Source: [Phialemoniopsis] sp. UDSM-2020
Taxonomy: Eukaryota > Ascomycota > Sordariomycetes > Thyridiales > Thyridiaceae
Reading direction: 5' to 3'
Length of the DNA: 64,000 nt
NCBI GenBank assembly: GCA_018873225.1
Contig: JAEILZ010000006.1
Location: forward strand, 2,294,001 to 2,358,000
Shown: piece after piece, positions 34,675 through 45,043 of the stretch
How positions within the stretch are numbered: position 1 is the first letter of the stretch
Layout of the letters: each line of letters opens with the position of its first letter
The notes under the pieces: generated by a model
What the model saw: the letters and a program-made list of their open reading frames with translations, nothing else
Told to the model about the DNA's origin: nothing
Databases searched by the model: none
Program-made: the position numbers and the translations under genes

Positions 34675-35580
34675 TTACTTGAGCTGAGACCAGAGCTTGC
34701 CGGCAGCGCACTGAGTGGCGCAGTGAGCGAGGTGGAAGACTAGACAAATAAGAAGTTAGTATCATTTGTTAGACAAACGGACGTATGTCTTCGAAAACCT
34801 CGCAACAAGGCTCATGTCACTCCGAGAGTGTAGGCTTCGTAACGACACACACGGAAGAAACGTAGCCAAAAGGATGTGGGAAAATGGCAACATACACTCC
34901 TCGACACAGTCCTCAGTGCTGTCGCCCTCAGCGGCGCCCTGAACGCGCTCGACGCACTCATCGAAGTGGTGCTTGGCCGGGGCGCAAGTCTTGGAGTTTT
35001 TGCACTCTGTAAAAGCGGTCCATGTCAGCAATCGGTTCTATGCATGCGCCATGCACACGGCAGTCCGTGAAGGACAAGTGAAGGGTCTAAAACAAGACAG
35101 TATAATGTCGAGAGTGTAGAGCAGGGGTCGGTATCTCAGATGCAGCACAGCGGTGGTAATTGTACCTTCTTCAAGAGTCTCCTTGGGGTCGACGATCTCT
35201 TCCTCATCATCCTCCTCCTCTTCTTCTTCCTCTTCCTCCTCCTCCTCGGCAGGCTCCTCGGCGGACTCCTCCTCGGCGGGTTGCTCCTCGTCCTTAGACT
35301 CGGTCTCGGCCTAGTTCTCATGTCAGCCCATATCCCTGGTGAAGACCGCAGTCAGGGTCAATCGGCCCCCTAAAGCCCAGCAAAAGCTCTCTTCCTAATC
35401 GAATGGACTCTTCTCGATTGAAGACTCCTCAAGCAGCGAATGTCGGGCGTCGGCGGGTCGTTCTAGTGCAGGGGCAGCTCTCACCTGAGGCTCCTCCTCC
35501 TGAGCCGGTGCCTCGGCCTCGGCGACGCTCCAAGGCGTTGCCGCCTCGACAAGCTCTGACAAAGTGTCCCAGATACCCAT
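34675..35580 (-). CDS. QCR6: Cytochrome bc1 complex subunit 6 (hinge protein)
   Basis: The acidic hinge subunit of respiratory complex III, facing the intermembrane space and helping cytochrome c docking on cytochrome c1. Four exons (35580-35485, 35310-35166, 35006-34896, 34739-34675) give 138 residues. After MGIWDTLSELVEAATPW comes a long Glu/Asp-rich block, then DPKETLEEECKNSKTC, the APAKHHFDECVERV helix, and FFHLAHCATQCAAGKLW at the end. The cysteines of the last two helices form the twin-disulfide hairpin of the family. Introns are relatively long (174, 159 and 156 nt). Upstream are a CCAAT box and a perfect ATCACGTGAT palindrome, consistent with control of respiratory genes. An in-frame extension to 35895 has no fungal QCR6 character and was ignored. 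Confidence 0.95.
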
Positions 35581-36168
35581 TGCGATCAACCGTGGTATGT
35601 CGGCGCAACTCCAATGGCAAGGTTCTGAACGGGTGGGCTGATAGGTTGGTGATAAAACCGCAAGGCAAGTTTTGGGAAGCTCGGGAAAATCACGTACCTT
35701 AGCGAAAACAGATCGGTAACGGGAATTGAGCCATTTTGATTGGCCGGCCGGGTCCAGGCCTGCGACTGGGTTTCCATCACGTGATCCCAAGATCCGATCT
35801 CCCGAGGGGAACCAGGGGCCAACATCAAAAGAACCGTTGGAGCACAACACGATGATTCCTGCCCCGACAAAGCAGCCCGGCAGCAAAAGAGCCATCTTTA
35901 GTGACTGAGTGCATGTTTAGAATGCTTGGACGGTGGTGGCGTGGAAGGTTCTGCTCCAAAGACCAGGACTACGGGTGCCCTACATGAACATGTGGCACTG
36001 GGCACTACAATGAGATACGTAGATGGCGAACCATGCTAGTCAAGACCACTAGGAATACACGTCTCCAAGAAATCGAAACCAAATCAATTGAGATGGTTTC
36101 TGGGTATCATGATTCATAAGAGCGTCGTATCTAAAAATCAAGGTCCGATCCGGGCATACGGTTCGCTG
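35581..36168. promoter_or_regulatory. QCR6 promoter with CCAAT and Cbf1-type palindrome
   Basis: A CCAAT box reads on the minus strand at 35743-35739, about 160 bp upstream of the QCR6 ATG. At 35776-35785 lies the perfect palindrome ATCACGTGAT, which contains the RTCACRTG site of yeast Cbf1/CPF1. In yeast several complex III genes combine HAP (CCAAT) and CPF1 sites. The rest of this 588-bp spacer holds the 3' end of the WBP2-like gene. Confidence 0.5.
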
Positions 36169-37043
36169 TCAATCTCGATCCGCCTCCTCCCGCACATGAT
36201 CTTCGAGCCGCATATCAATAGCTTGTGCCTGGGCCTCCTCGTAATCTGGTGGCGGCTCGTCAGGCTGCGGTTGATTAGATCGCGGTTGAGCTTGAGTAGA
36301 ACTCGATGGTCCAGAGCCTGCGGGCGCCGCCGCTGCTGCCGCCTGTGGTGCTGCTGCCGATTGAGGCGCACCAGCCTCCCCGCGAGGCTCATACTGAGGC
36401 AGGGGCTCGTCCGTCGTTATCTGCTGGCCGGTCTCTTGTTGCAGATCTCGAGCGTGCTGAAGGCGATCTTTCATGGTCTCAAACTTTGTCTGGAATGCAT
36501 CGTGTCCGCCTTCTCTGAACGTCAACTTGATCTCAAGCCTTGGAATCTCGGGCGGTATCCCGCCGCGCGATACCGGCTTTACGATCCCGTTCCAGGTCCA
36601 AGGCCCGAAGAACGTCGAGGTTACGTGTGTGTCCTCAAAGTTCAGGATCGGGGCGGAGAATGACTTGAAAGTATCTGTGGGTCTCGCGGGTAGGTATATA
36701 AACTGATCCCGAGGTTTAGCATCCGAGAATCATATTTCCGGCAAAAAGCAGGTGGTCCAACTTACTCTGGAGTTGGTGATATAGACAAGCCCACTATCGC
36801 TCTTTACGGAAAATGGGGGAGCATCTCTGAAAACCTTCGGGGTCGACAGCTCCAAGCCGATGCGGGATCGCACCTTGTAGAATATCTTCTCGTGGGGCAG
36901 CTTCACAATCTCACCCTCACGGGATAGCATCACCCAACTATCGTTTTCGTTAGCATCATCCTCGATGATGGCCATCCGGGCCACGCGGTAGGCGTGCTGG
37001 TCGGGGTAGAAATCCATCACAGAGACGCGTAGTGGGTTGACAT
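36169..37043 (-). CDS. WBP2-like protein with GRAM domain and PPxY motif
   Basis: Likely an adaptor for WW-domain proteins such as Nedd4/Rsp5 ubiquitin ligases. Three exons give 242 residues: a 23-nt first exon 37043-37021, then 36937-36766 and 36702-36169. The first exon is inferred: joining MSTHYASL to WVMLSREGEIVKLPHEKIFYK reproduces the N-terminus of WBP2 proteins, and the intron has a GTGATG donor and a GCTAAC branch site 16 bases before its AG. The GRAM/PH-like domain covers about residues 8-125 and includes GLVYITNSRFIYLPA across the second intron. The tail is Ala/Gln/Pro-rich and carries LPQYEP and PPPDYEEA, the latter a PPxY-type WW ligand. A longer first frame starting MMDFYPDQ was rejected because it lacks WBP2 character. 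Confidence 0.85.
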
Positions 37044-39414
37044 GGTTTTATGGTGCGCACAGGTCTTGCAACCTACAAGAAGCCCGACCTTCTCAGGAGC
37101 AGATGTGGGGGGAGAACAGGTCAATGGAGAAAAGAGGGCACCAAGAGTGGCAACAGGGCGACGGGCAGAGGAGACAAGACAAGGCAAGGCAAGCAACCAA
37201 AAGAAGACGAGACTTACTTTATCGACATTCTTAAATACCGTTAGAGGAGGGCAGGGTGGTCAGCTGCGGGTCAACGAGTAGCTACAGTCCTGCGGCGGCG
37301 GCAGAAGCAGCAACAGATAGTACCGAGTAGGGAAAGGCAGTGAGTCGTCGAGCTACAGAGGAGCTAGGTATTGGGGGTTGGCCCGAAGAGGTATCCTCTC
37401 TCTCGGCAAGCCCTGGACTAGTGTGCTCCAAGAGGGTTGTTCCGAAGGGCTTGAACAGTGTCAGGAAATGGTGAGAAGCAGCCAGTGTGGGCCGGTGATA
37501 TCGTCTGGGCAGGATGGGATGGGGATGCGTCGATTCCTGGCCCTGTCTGTCCACAAGTATGTATGTAGGCACGAGGTACGGAGTAGGGTAGTCGAAAGAG
37601 CAAGGTAGGGTTGATTACCTACTAGGCTCCGGACGGGTGGAGAGACAGACGGGGGTGGGTTTGGTGAAGGGTGTTGAAGAGGAGGAGGTGGTGGCCTGCG
37701 ATTGGTAAATCCGGAAGAGAGAGGTGCAAGGCCAAGCTTTGCGATCGCTCCTTTTCGAGCTGCCGGTGCCGTTCTGCGAGGCGTGAGTGGCGGGACGCGC
37801 TGGGACAAGGTAAGCGAGCTGGGTCGGCGGTAGAGGAGGTCGTGAGGGGCAAGCATTCGAACTACCAGCCTACTTACGGAGTACCTACTGACCTAAGGAA
37901 GATCCTGTAGTACTCTGGAGGAGAAGAACGGGTTCGGTTGACCGGGTTCAGTAACGCGGCTAGGCAAGGTTTAATCCGAATTCAATCAAGACCTGGGGTG
38001 GTGGTATGTATCATACTTTACTTCTTGAGTTACAAGGTTATGGTTGTGTGGTTGTGTGGAGGTATGAAGGCGTACGAAGGAAGAGGGGAAGATACTAGGT
38101 AGATAGAGACATACACGATGGAACAGCATGTGAGGTTGTGGCTTTGAGGCCTTTGGGTTCGCTTCTAGGTGTTTGGTGAGGTGATTGAATCAAGTCAACG
38201 AGCAGCAGGTGAGTAACATGGACCTTGACAATGACATCCATCAATCGCCTGTGACATTGATCGTCTCTAAGCTGGGATTACGGCCGCTTGAGCGATATGC
38301 GGGGATCTTTGATGATGATTCGATGCGCACGGAGGGCTGATAGGCTGTTCGTGGGACAGGCTCATTGTACCTATGGCGAGCTTTTCAATGCCATGGGTTC
38401 TCTGCCCTGGCTGTAGCCGCGGGTCACCAAAGTCCCCCCAATCGAGCACTAGAGTCTAGCCAGCCAGCGGGCGGAGCGGCGACTGGCGAACTTGGGGGGC
38501 GGGAGGCGGAGCCAGAAAGAGGCCCTAACAGTTGGGTCTGACAGGGAACAGCTCCCTAACTCACAGGCGACAGGGGGTGGAAGAGGTCCGCTGGGACCAA
38601 TCGAGGCGCGTTCTTGGTTCCCGCTCTATGCCAAATGGTCCCCTAATTAAGTGCCCGGCTCGACTCTTTTGCTCTTTCTACCTATGTAAGTTTACTTCAT
38701 CGACCAAAATCGCCTCCACCGTGCCGTCTTATGGAACCCTGAGCCAGAGCAAGGAAACCCTCGCCGTTCTTGCAATGCAGCTGAGCAGATCCGGCACACT
38801 ATTGTCTCCCCTAGTGCCGTTGCCCAAGCTCTGGATTCGGCTATCCTTCTTTTCAGCTCCGATCGCCTGCCTCTCTGGCCAGCTGTGCTTCGCCTAGCAG
38901 GTACTACTGCCGCCGCCGAGATACGCGGGTGGGAAAAGCGACGGCGGCGGCGGCGACAGCGGCGGTGGCGGTGGTGGGGGCAAGTCACAAGAAAGAGAAG
39001 GGGGTTTTGATCCACGAGCAGGATGTGTTGCTTCCAAGGGCCTTTTCTCGTTACGGAATGTCCCAAGAAACCTGGCTGGAACCATTCTAGATGCTGCAAC
39101 CGAAGGCAGGACAGCAACGACGGCACATGCGGATAGGGTACCATCTGGTGCAATCCCGGGCCAATTTTGACTGCTTCCTTTCATGCTTCATTGCAATCTT
39201 AGCTGCAGCCAGCCTGCAGCATCTCTCCCAGTCTAGCAAGGGCTCTGCATGACTAGCACCTGTCCTCGTTCGAAAAGAGCCCCTCTGGAGAGCATGTCCA
39301 CGGACCATGTCGCCTCAAGTGTCCCTATGGGTCACCTCCGTGGCCCATCCATCCCATCCACCTCTCTCCTCCTCCTCTCGCACTTGGCTTCTCACAAGGT
39401 CGGTTTTGGTTGTT

Positions 39415-39429
39415 CGTGTGTGTGTGTGT

Positions 39430-39460
<31 letters not shown>
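39415..39460. repeat. GT microsatellite
   Basis: About 22 GT units with one extra G in the middle, in the 37.0-41.9 kb gene-free stretch. Confidence 0.95.
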
Positions 39461-39464
<4 letters not shown>

Positions 39465-40052
39465 CTGTTTTTGCATATCTGTATCTGGATGGGTGTCTGT
39501 TTGTCTGTCTGTTTGTGCGCGTACGTGTGGTTTTTGTGCTCTTCTCGTTGATTGCACTCCCCCCTGGCTCCCGGATGTTCCTCATCCAGTGTCAAGCAAG
39601 CAAGCAAGCATCAGCTTCCTCCTCCGCAATACTTCCGTACCGGTCTGTCCTTACTTCTGGAAGCGAACGGGGATGAGCACGGATTCTCTGCTTCTGCGCC
39701 GGGGTACAAAGAACAGGGCCTGCCACGCCTACGACTCTGCCCAGGACCGAGGCCAGGCCGGCACTCCGCACACGCATACCTCATGCTTTCTTTTCGACGT
39801 CGGCACATCACATAAGGCTACAGAAAAAACTTCTGGCCTCGACCTAGCTCCCTGCTCGTCAGCAGTCAGACCCCTATTGGACACGGCTCTTGCTTCTGGT
39901 AGGAGCCGGAGCAGTCAGACCCCTCCCCCATATGACCATCACATAGTTGAGCACGTCGAACAGGACGCCACCGAGCAGGGCTGCGGGCGTATAGACAGGA
40001 CGGGGCTCTCCAGGAGAAGTGATTGTGCGACAATACTCCGCACCCGAATATC

Positions 40053-40077
40053 GTGTGTGTGTGTGCGCGCGCGCGCA
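40053..40077. repeat. Alternating purine-pyrimidine run (GT then GC)
   Basis: Six or so GT units pass directly into six GC units and end in CA. Such a run is prone to form Z-DNA. Confidence 0.9.
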
Positions 40078-41901
40078 CAATACCTCTCCACTTGCCTCCC
40101 AGGTTGAGCCCACGGTCAGCATGCCGTAGCTCCCTCCACCGGTCGCTGGAAAAGGTGCAAAAGACCAGGGTGAGGCGGAGACTGCTCGTCACCGGTCCAG
40201 ACTTCTCTACCGAAAATCCCGACGTGGTGAACCAGAGGTCCGCAACCCCATTAGCCATTGAGCAGCTGCTCGAGGCGGCGTGATGGCAAAAACTACAAGA
40301 GGGAAAAAAGCCACAACGCGCGCCCCTTGCAGAAGCGTCGTTTGTTGTCCCGGTAATTGCCACCCAGTCTTGTTTCAACTTTGCTGGATCGATCGATTTA
40401 CAGGCAAGTCCTACGGAGTACGAAGTAACTAGAGCTCAGTCTTGATCTTGGCCCTGGACGGATCCTACGTGCTGCTGGCTACAGGACCGCCGCTTACACG
40501 GCAGTTGTCTGACAATACCTGCCTGCTTCTGCACATGTTTTGTCTGTCCCAACTGTACGTTTCGGTTTGTCAAATAATGGGGCTTCCTCCGTAAGCTGTG
40601 CCGCAACGTATGCCTTGGTTCTGATCATGTAGACTCCACGGCCTCACGGACGAGCTTCCTTTCTTGACAATGCTACACTCCCTGAACACACCATCACTGC
40701 CCTCGTTCTCGGCCTGTCCACAAGCTTATGTGCAATAACAGCATCCAAGCAGCCCAGAACCAACTGTATCGCGATCGAATCTTTGGGCATTGACACATCA
40801 ACACCATCTCCCTCCTGCGAGATCTGGAACCTTGATCCCTGGTGGGCTATATAACGAACCACTACAGGCAGACAACAACCCGCCACCACCTTTGTCAAGC
40901 TGCCCTCTTTTTCTGCTCAACCAGCTAGGCAACTTTGGCATCTCTCAACATGATAATAAGCAAATCTGCTGCGCGTCCTGCAGGAGCCCAGTGTTCATCA
41001 GTGGGGCGGACCGACAAGGTCGTGACGCTGATTTGCAAAAGAGTCAAGCAAGCTCGAAAGTCCTCGGTGCAATAGGTACGTGACTGACAACACATACTCG
41101 AGCTATCCGATGCAATAGCATCCAGTATAGACGTCAGACCTCGCCGAGACCTGGATGGCCCACGGGGCGAGCAGGTCTTGCAGCTTTTCGTCTTCTCGAC
41201 CCCACAGTAAGGCATCAGATCCCATGCAGAAAGGATACGATGTACTCTGCAAGTAGTTACTTGCTCACCGTGATGGACAAGTGCTGCTTCAGTAACTGCA
41301 GCTGTCATCTCTGCCTTGACGTCGGCAGTATCCACCGACTTACAAGCACTCATCTCCGGTTGTAGCCTAGCAGTTTTCAATAATGCAATTCATGATTTCA
41401 TTAAGCATGCCGTCATAACCAAACATGACAAGGAGAGTTTCCCTCAGAAACTCCGAGTAAACCGATATGCCCGACCCCAAAGACCCAAGAAGGGAAAAGG
41501 AAAATGAAAAATGAAAACATGAAGGAAACCCGTTTCCCCGTATTATCAAAAACACAGTAGAAGTTGTGTGGACCAGAAGCCCACAAATAGAACGGATGGG
41601 GAACACAAAGCTCATCAACTGACAGATAACACATCTCCATCAGACCCAATGATCGTCCTACACTCTCCCCGCTTCTCTTGCAAAATGGTCCAGCCCGTTT
41701 TCTGTACATGGTATGACGCGTAGGTCGTCACAAAGAAGCAAGATGTCTGTCTGGAACCCCAGATGGCCCACTGAAGGCCGGCGTGCCCGCATGGCCTACG
41801 CAACTGATCGTCGCTCCATGCATCCATCCCTGGGTCCAGAACATTGTCCATCTTTCTCTTCCCCGCAGCGAGATAGAGGGAGCCACATGACTGCTGGAGG
41901 C

Positions 41902-44412
41902 TCACAGGCCAAAGTCCAGCTTGGGCATCTCCAACTTGGGCGCAGGCGCGGTGCTCTTCTTAGGCGAGCTGCGCGTCTCAGCCGGCGGACCGTACCGTAC
42001 GTCCTGCACGTCCCAGCCGTCCTCGTGCGCTGCGGCCACCCAGGTTCGGAGGCCGTCGTGCACGGCTCCGTAGAATTTCTCCTTGCAGAGACGGAGACTG
42101 CCTCCCATACAACGCTCTACACCCGAGATGCGTAGCTGTTCCCGGAGCAAGTTCCGTGCGTGTGGAGAGGGTGTGCACGCTAGAATTGCGTTCATCAAGT
42201 CGAGATGTGACGCTAGATAGTTGGTTGCTTCCCATTCTACTCCACCAACATAGGGAGCCGCTGGCACCGGCGGTCGCTCCTGCGGGAAGTTCTGGGTCAT
42301 GTATGCAAGGTCATCAGTGTGCTGAGATGCTGCACGCTCGAGAGGCAGTCCTCCCTTGCTAGACTTGCCCGCTGGGAGGGCAATGACGTTCAGATTGTGG
42401 AGGAAGATCCAAAAGACCTCTTTCGTGACGCTGACGAGCTCTTTATTCCAGACGCGGTAAGGCCTCTCTCGCCGCATGTCCATCACAAAGCTGACCGGGC
42501 GGTCATCCTCCTTGGGCTCCGGATCTCGGAGGTAGCGGAGGACAGTCTGGGCGCGAGTAACGCGAGCCTCGGGCGTGGCACTCTGAATGTAGGTGAACAA
42601 AACAGAGGTGATGATATTCCGTGTCGTAAACTCGCTTGGTCCCTTCTTTTCTGGATCGAAGATCATGTTGATCAAGGCTGGGAAGAGAGTCTCCTGGATG
42701 GAATGAAGATACTGCAAGGCCAAGGCAGTTGTGCACAGAGCCTTGAGACAGAGGAGGTTCTCGTGAAGAAGGGCATCCTCATGTTCCTCTCTGGTTGCAG
42801 GGTTAGCAAAATACCACAAGATGGCCATGATTGACTTGACATACCTCCATTCCACTTCCATGATACGATGCAGGAGATCGACAACTTCTTTCATCCCACC
42901 TTGACGAATGAACTCTTCAGTCCAAGTCACGGTCTCATTCCGCAAGAGCAAACGGAGTTTATGGAGCTTGCCCACTTCGACCAGCTCTGGCTTCTGGACT
43001 TTGCGGAGGTAGGTCACATAGTCCATCGGACTCTGGTGGAGTTTGACCTTGGAGAAGATACTACTACCGCCAGAAGACGACATCTCCATCGATGTCCGCT
43101 CGGTTACAACACTCTCTGCCGATTTGGAACGGAAATGCCGGCCTAGGGTGCCTTCCGGCCTCTTCTTTGTTGGCGAGCCGGGACCTTTGCTGCCGCCCTT
43201 GGAGAGGGTCAGGCCCTTCACTCGCGACTGCTTCTTCGGTTTATCCTGGTCTGCAGCGGTAGCGGGCCCTTCCATGGAAGAATTGCTGTCGTGGCTGCGG
43301 GGCCTGTCGAGCTGCTTAGCCTGATTCTCAGCCCAGTCTTGTCGGATAAACTCCATCTTGATCGTGTTGTTAAGATTTCTCATCTTGTATCTCTGGTTCT
43401 CCGGAATGTTTCGTCTATCCAACATGGCTTCCAGGTGAGTATCGATTTCCTCGGGGGCAATATCTGGGGACGTTGGGTCCAAAGTGCTGGCCTTGGACTT
43501 GGACCTGGACTTCTGGCTGAGGCCAGAAAAAGCGGACAAAACATTAGGGCGCGTGCTCTTATCTTTGCGGCCCCAAGTTGAAGAAGAGCCTGTCTTCTTG
43601 TGCCTTTTCTCTTGGTCCTGCTTCGGCTGGGCTGCGGAAACAAACGCCGAATGGAACGACTTGGGTCTCTGTTTCAGCACTGGAGTATCATCTGTGGGCG
43701 TGTTGACGGAGGGAAAGTCATAGCCCTTGGTCGCAAGAGGCGACGGTGCTACATCTTGTCTTGTCTCGCCGTCAGCACAAAACTGTGCGTAGATGGGTGT
43801 CGGGGCCGAGCTATCGTTCCCAATCGAGCTCGGCGGCGTCCTGTTCTCCTTGTCCCGTGACTCTCTGGCAGCCTCCTCGTCAGAGGCCAGCTTGTTCAGG
43901 TTTTTGAGAGATTTGGGTCGTGCTAGAAAGGTTGCCAAATTGGTCGCCGACTTGGTCTTCTTCGGTTTTCCTGGAGCGACATCCTTTCCCTTTGCGAGCT
44001 TGGCTGCTTCCTTTGCCGCCTGTGTCTTCAGTGAGAGAGATGGGAAGCCACCCTTCTTTGGTGATTTCGGCCGTCCGTCGCGCTGTTGGTCGTCCTTGCT
44101 GCCCTTTTTGGGAGACCGCGGTCCTTGATCTTGCTGATTCTGCTGTAGCTCGCCAAGAGCGCGAGTCGGCTTCGAAAATCCACGGAACCCCATATCTGAT
44201 GGCGACTCTGTCAGGCCAGTGTCGAGGTCCTGTTGGCCGTTCAATACTGTGGCAGGGACAGTCACGGAGGAGGGCAAGGCAGATCCCTCGGAGTTGTTTC
44301 TGCGGTGGATGAACGACCTGAGGACAGAAGACTTGGTCCGCTGGTGGTGAGGCCGTGAAGGCTGCGCTGGGCCATCCATGCTGGCAGCGCCGACACTGTC
44401 AACGACAACCAT
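41902..44412 (-). CDS. RID1: Rid1-like GTPase-binding protein (formin N-terminal GBD/FH3 domain only)
   Basis: A single exon of 836 residues starting MVVVDSVGAASMDGP. Residues 1-320 are disordered, rich in Ser, Lys and Pro. Residues about 321-790 match the Rho-binding GBD/FH3 armadillo region of formins: EEIDTHLEAMLDRRNIP, MEFIRQDW, then YVTYLRKVQKPELVEVGKLHKLRLLLRNETVTW and MAILWYFAN. No FH1 proline stretch or FH2 actin domain follows; the protein ends with PKLEMPKLDFGL. This layout is that of the fungal proteins annotated as GTPase-binding protein Rid1. It probably binds a Rho-type GTPase at growth sites, but this is inferred from the domain. The frame is open upstream to 44580; the chosen ATG avoids a hydrophobic, non-conserved stretch. 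Confidence 0.85.
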   Translation of the reverse strand: MVVVDSVGAASMDGPAQPSRPHHQRTKSSVLRSFIHRRNNSEGSALPSSVTVPATVLNGQQDLDTGLTESPSDMGFRGFSKPTRALGELQQNQQDQGPRSPKKGSKDDQQRDGRPKSPKKGGFPSLSLKTQAAKEAAKLAKGKDVAPGKPKKTKSATNLATFLARPKSLKNLNKLASDEEAARESRDKENRTPPSSIGNDSSAPTPIYAQFCADGETRQDVAPSPLATKGYDFPSVNTPTDDTPVLKQRPKSFHSAFVSAAQPKQDQEKRHKKTGSSSTWGRKDKSTRPNVLSAFSGLSQKSRSKSKASTLDPTSPDIAPEEIDTHLEAMLDRRNIPENQRYKMRNLNNTIKMEFIRQDWAENQAKQLDRPRSHDSNSSMEGPATAADQDKPKKQSRVKGLTLSKGGSKGPGSPTKKRPEGTLGRHFRSKSAESVVTERTSMEMSSSGGSSIFSKVKLHQSPMDYVTYLRKVQKPELVEVGKLHKLRLLLRNETVTWTEEFIRQGGMKEVVDLLHRIMEVEWRYVKSIMAILWYFANPATREEHEDALLHENLLCLKALCTTALALQYLHSIQETLFPALINMIFDPEKKGPSEFTTRNIITSVLFTYIQSATPEARVTRAQTVLRYLRDPEPKEDDRPVSFVMDMRRERPYRVWNKELVSVTKEVFWIFLHNLNVIALPAGKSSKGGLPLERAASQHTDDLAYMTQNFPQERPPVPAAPYVGGVEWEATNYLASHLDLMNAILACTPSPHARNLLREQLRISGVERCMGGSLRLCKEKFYGAVHDGLRTWVAAAHEDGWDVQDVRYGPPAETRSSPKKSTAPAPKLEMPKLDFGL

Positions 44413-45043
44413 GGTTGCCGAGGGAGCAGGCCGAGGAATGCGGGAGGTGAGAGATATGTATCCGATGAAGAATGGACTGATCAAACCATTGCAGCTTGGC
44501 AATATCTCAAAAAGGATGGATGTCCTAACAAAGAAGTGAACAAATTGGGGCTGTGATGAATTGAAAAGGGAAGATCGCACGACAATGTCAAGAAGAGACG
44601 GACATGGAAGTGGTTGACCCTGTGCGCAGGATTTCCTGAATCGACTTTATCAATCTTTGGTTTTCCAATAGGATACGAGAAGTCGTGTTTACAGTCGCCT
44701 ATCGATAAGGCCGTTGTCAGGGAGACGTGGGGTAAACCTGCAGAAATTCGGACATTGCCAAGCAATTACCCCCCGCGCTCAGTAGCAACGGCCTAAACTA
44801 ACCTACTATCCAAAGCGATTGCTACAATGAAACAGGGTTTAAATGCTGTGATGTCTTCTTGATTCGCCTATACTGCCCAGGATGGGTCAACCGAGCGAAC
44901 CGAATGGACTGGTCTATACTGTAAGGCGGTCTACCTATTATCTAGTCTCTAGCTACACCGCCGAATGCTTAGCTGATCATGCTTGGGTCCTCACATGGTT
45001 CTTCTTTCTCTAAACATGATGATGACACTCTGATCTATCGCTT
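44413..45043. other. Intergenic stretch, no gene seen
   Basis: Holds the promoter of the Rid1-like gene and the 3' end of the ferredoxin-like gene. Nothing else stands out. Confidence 0.55.

Larger units (their letters stand above)
37044..41901. other. Long gene-free stretch with microsatellites
   Basis: Nearly 4.9 kb without a supportable gene. It contains three TACGGAGTA words (37577-37585, 37875-37883, 40412-40420), a GT microsatellite (39415-39460), tandem AAGC units near 39593-39610, and an alternating TG/CG run (40053-40077). Open frames of up to 266 codons run through the GT repeat and are not credible. It could hold long leaders, a non-coding RNA or the eroded remains of a gene; sequence alone does not say. 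Confidence 0.55.

Noticed and set aside
35581..35895. N-terminal extension of QCR6
   Set aside because: In frame but unlike any QCR6 N-terminus, and it contains the CCAAT and CACGTG promoter sites.
39307..40107. 266-codon plus-strand frame through the GT repeat
   Set aside because: Runs through a microsatellite giving Cys-Val repeats; no start context, splice structure or motif.
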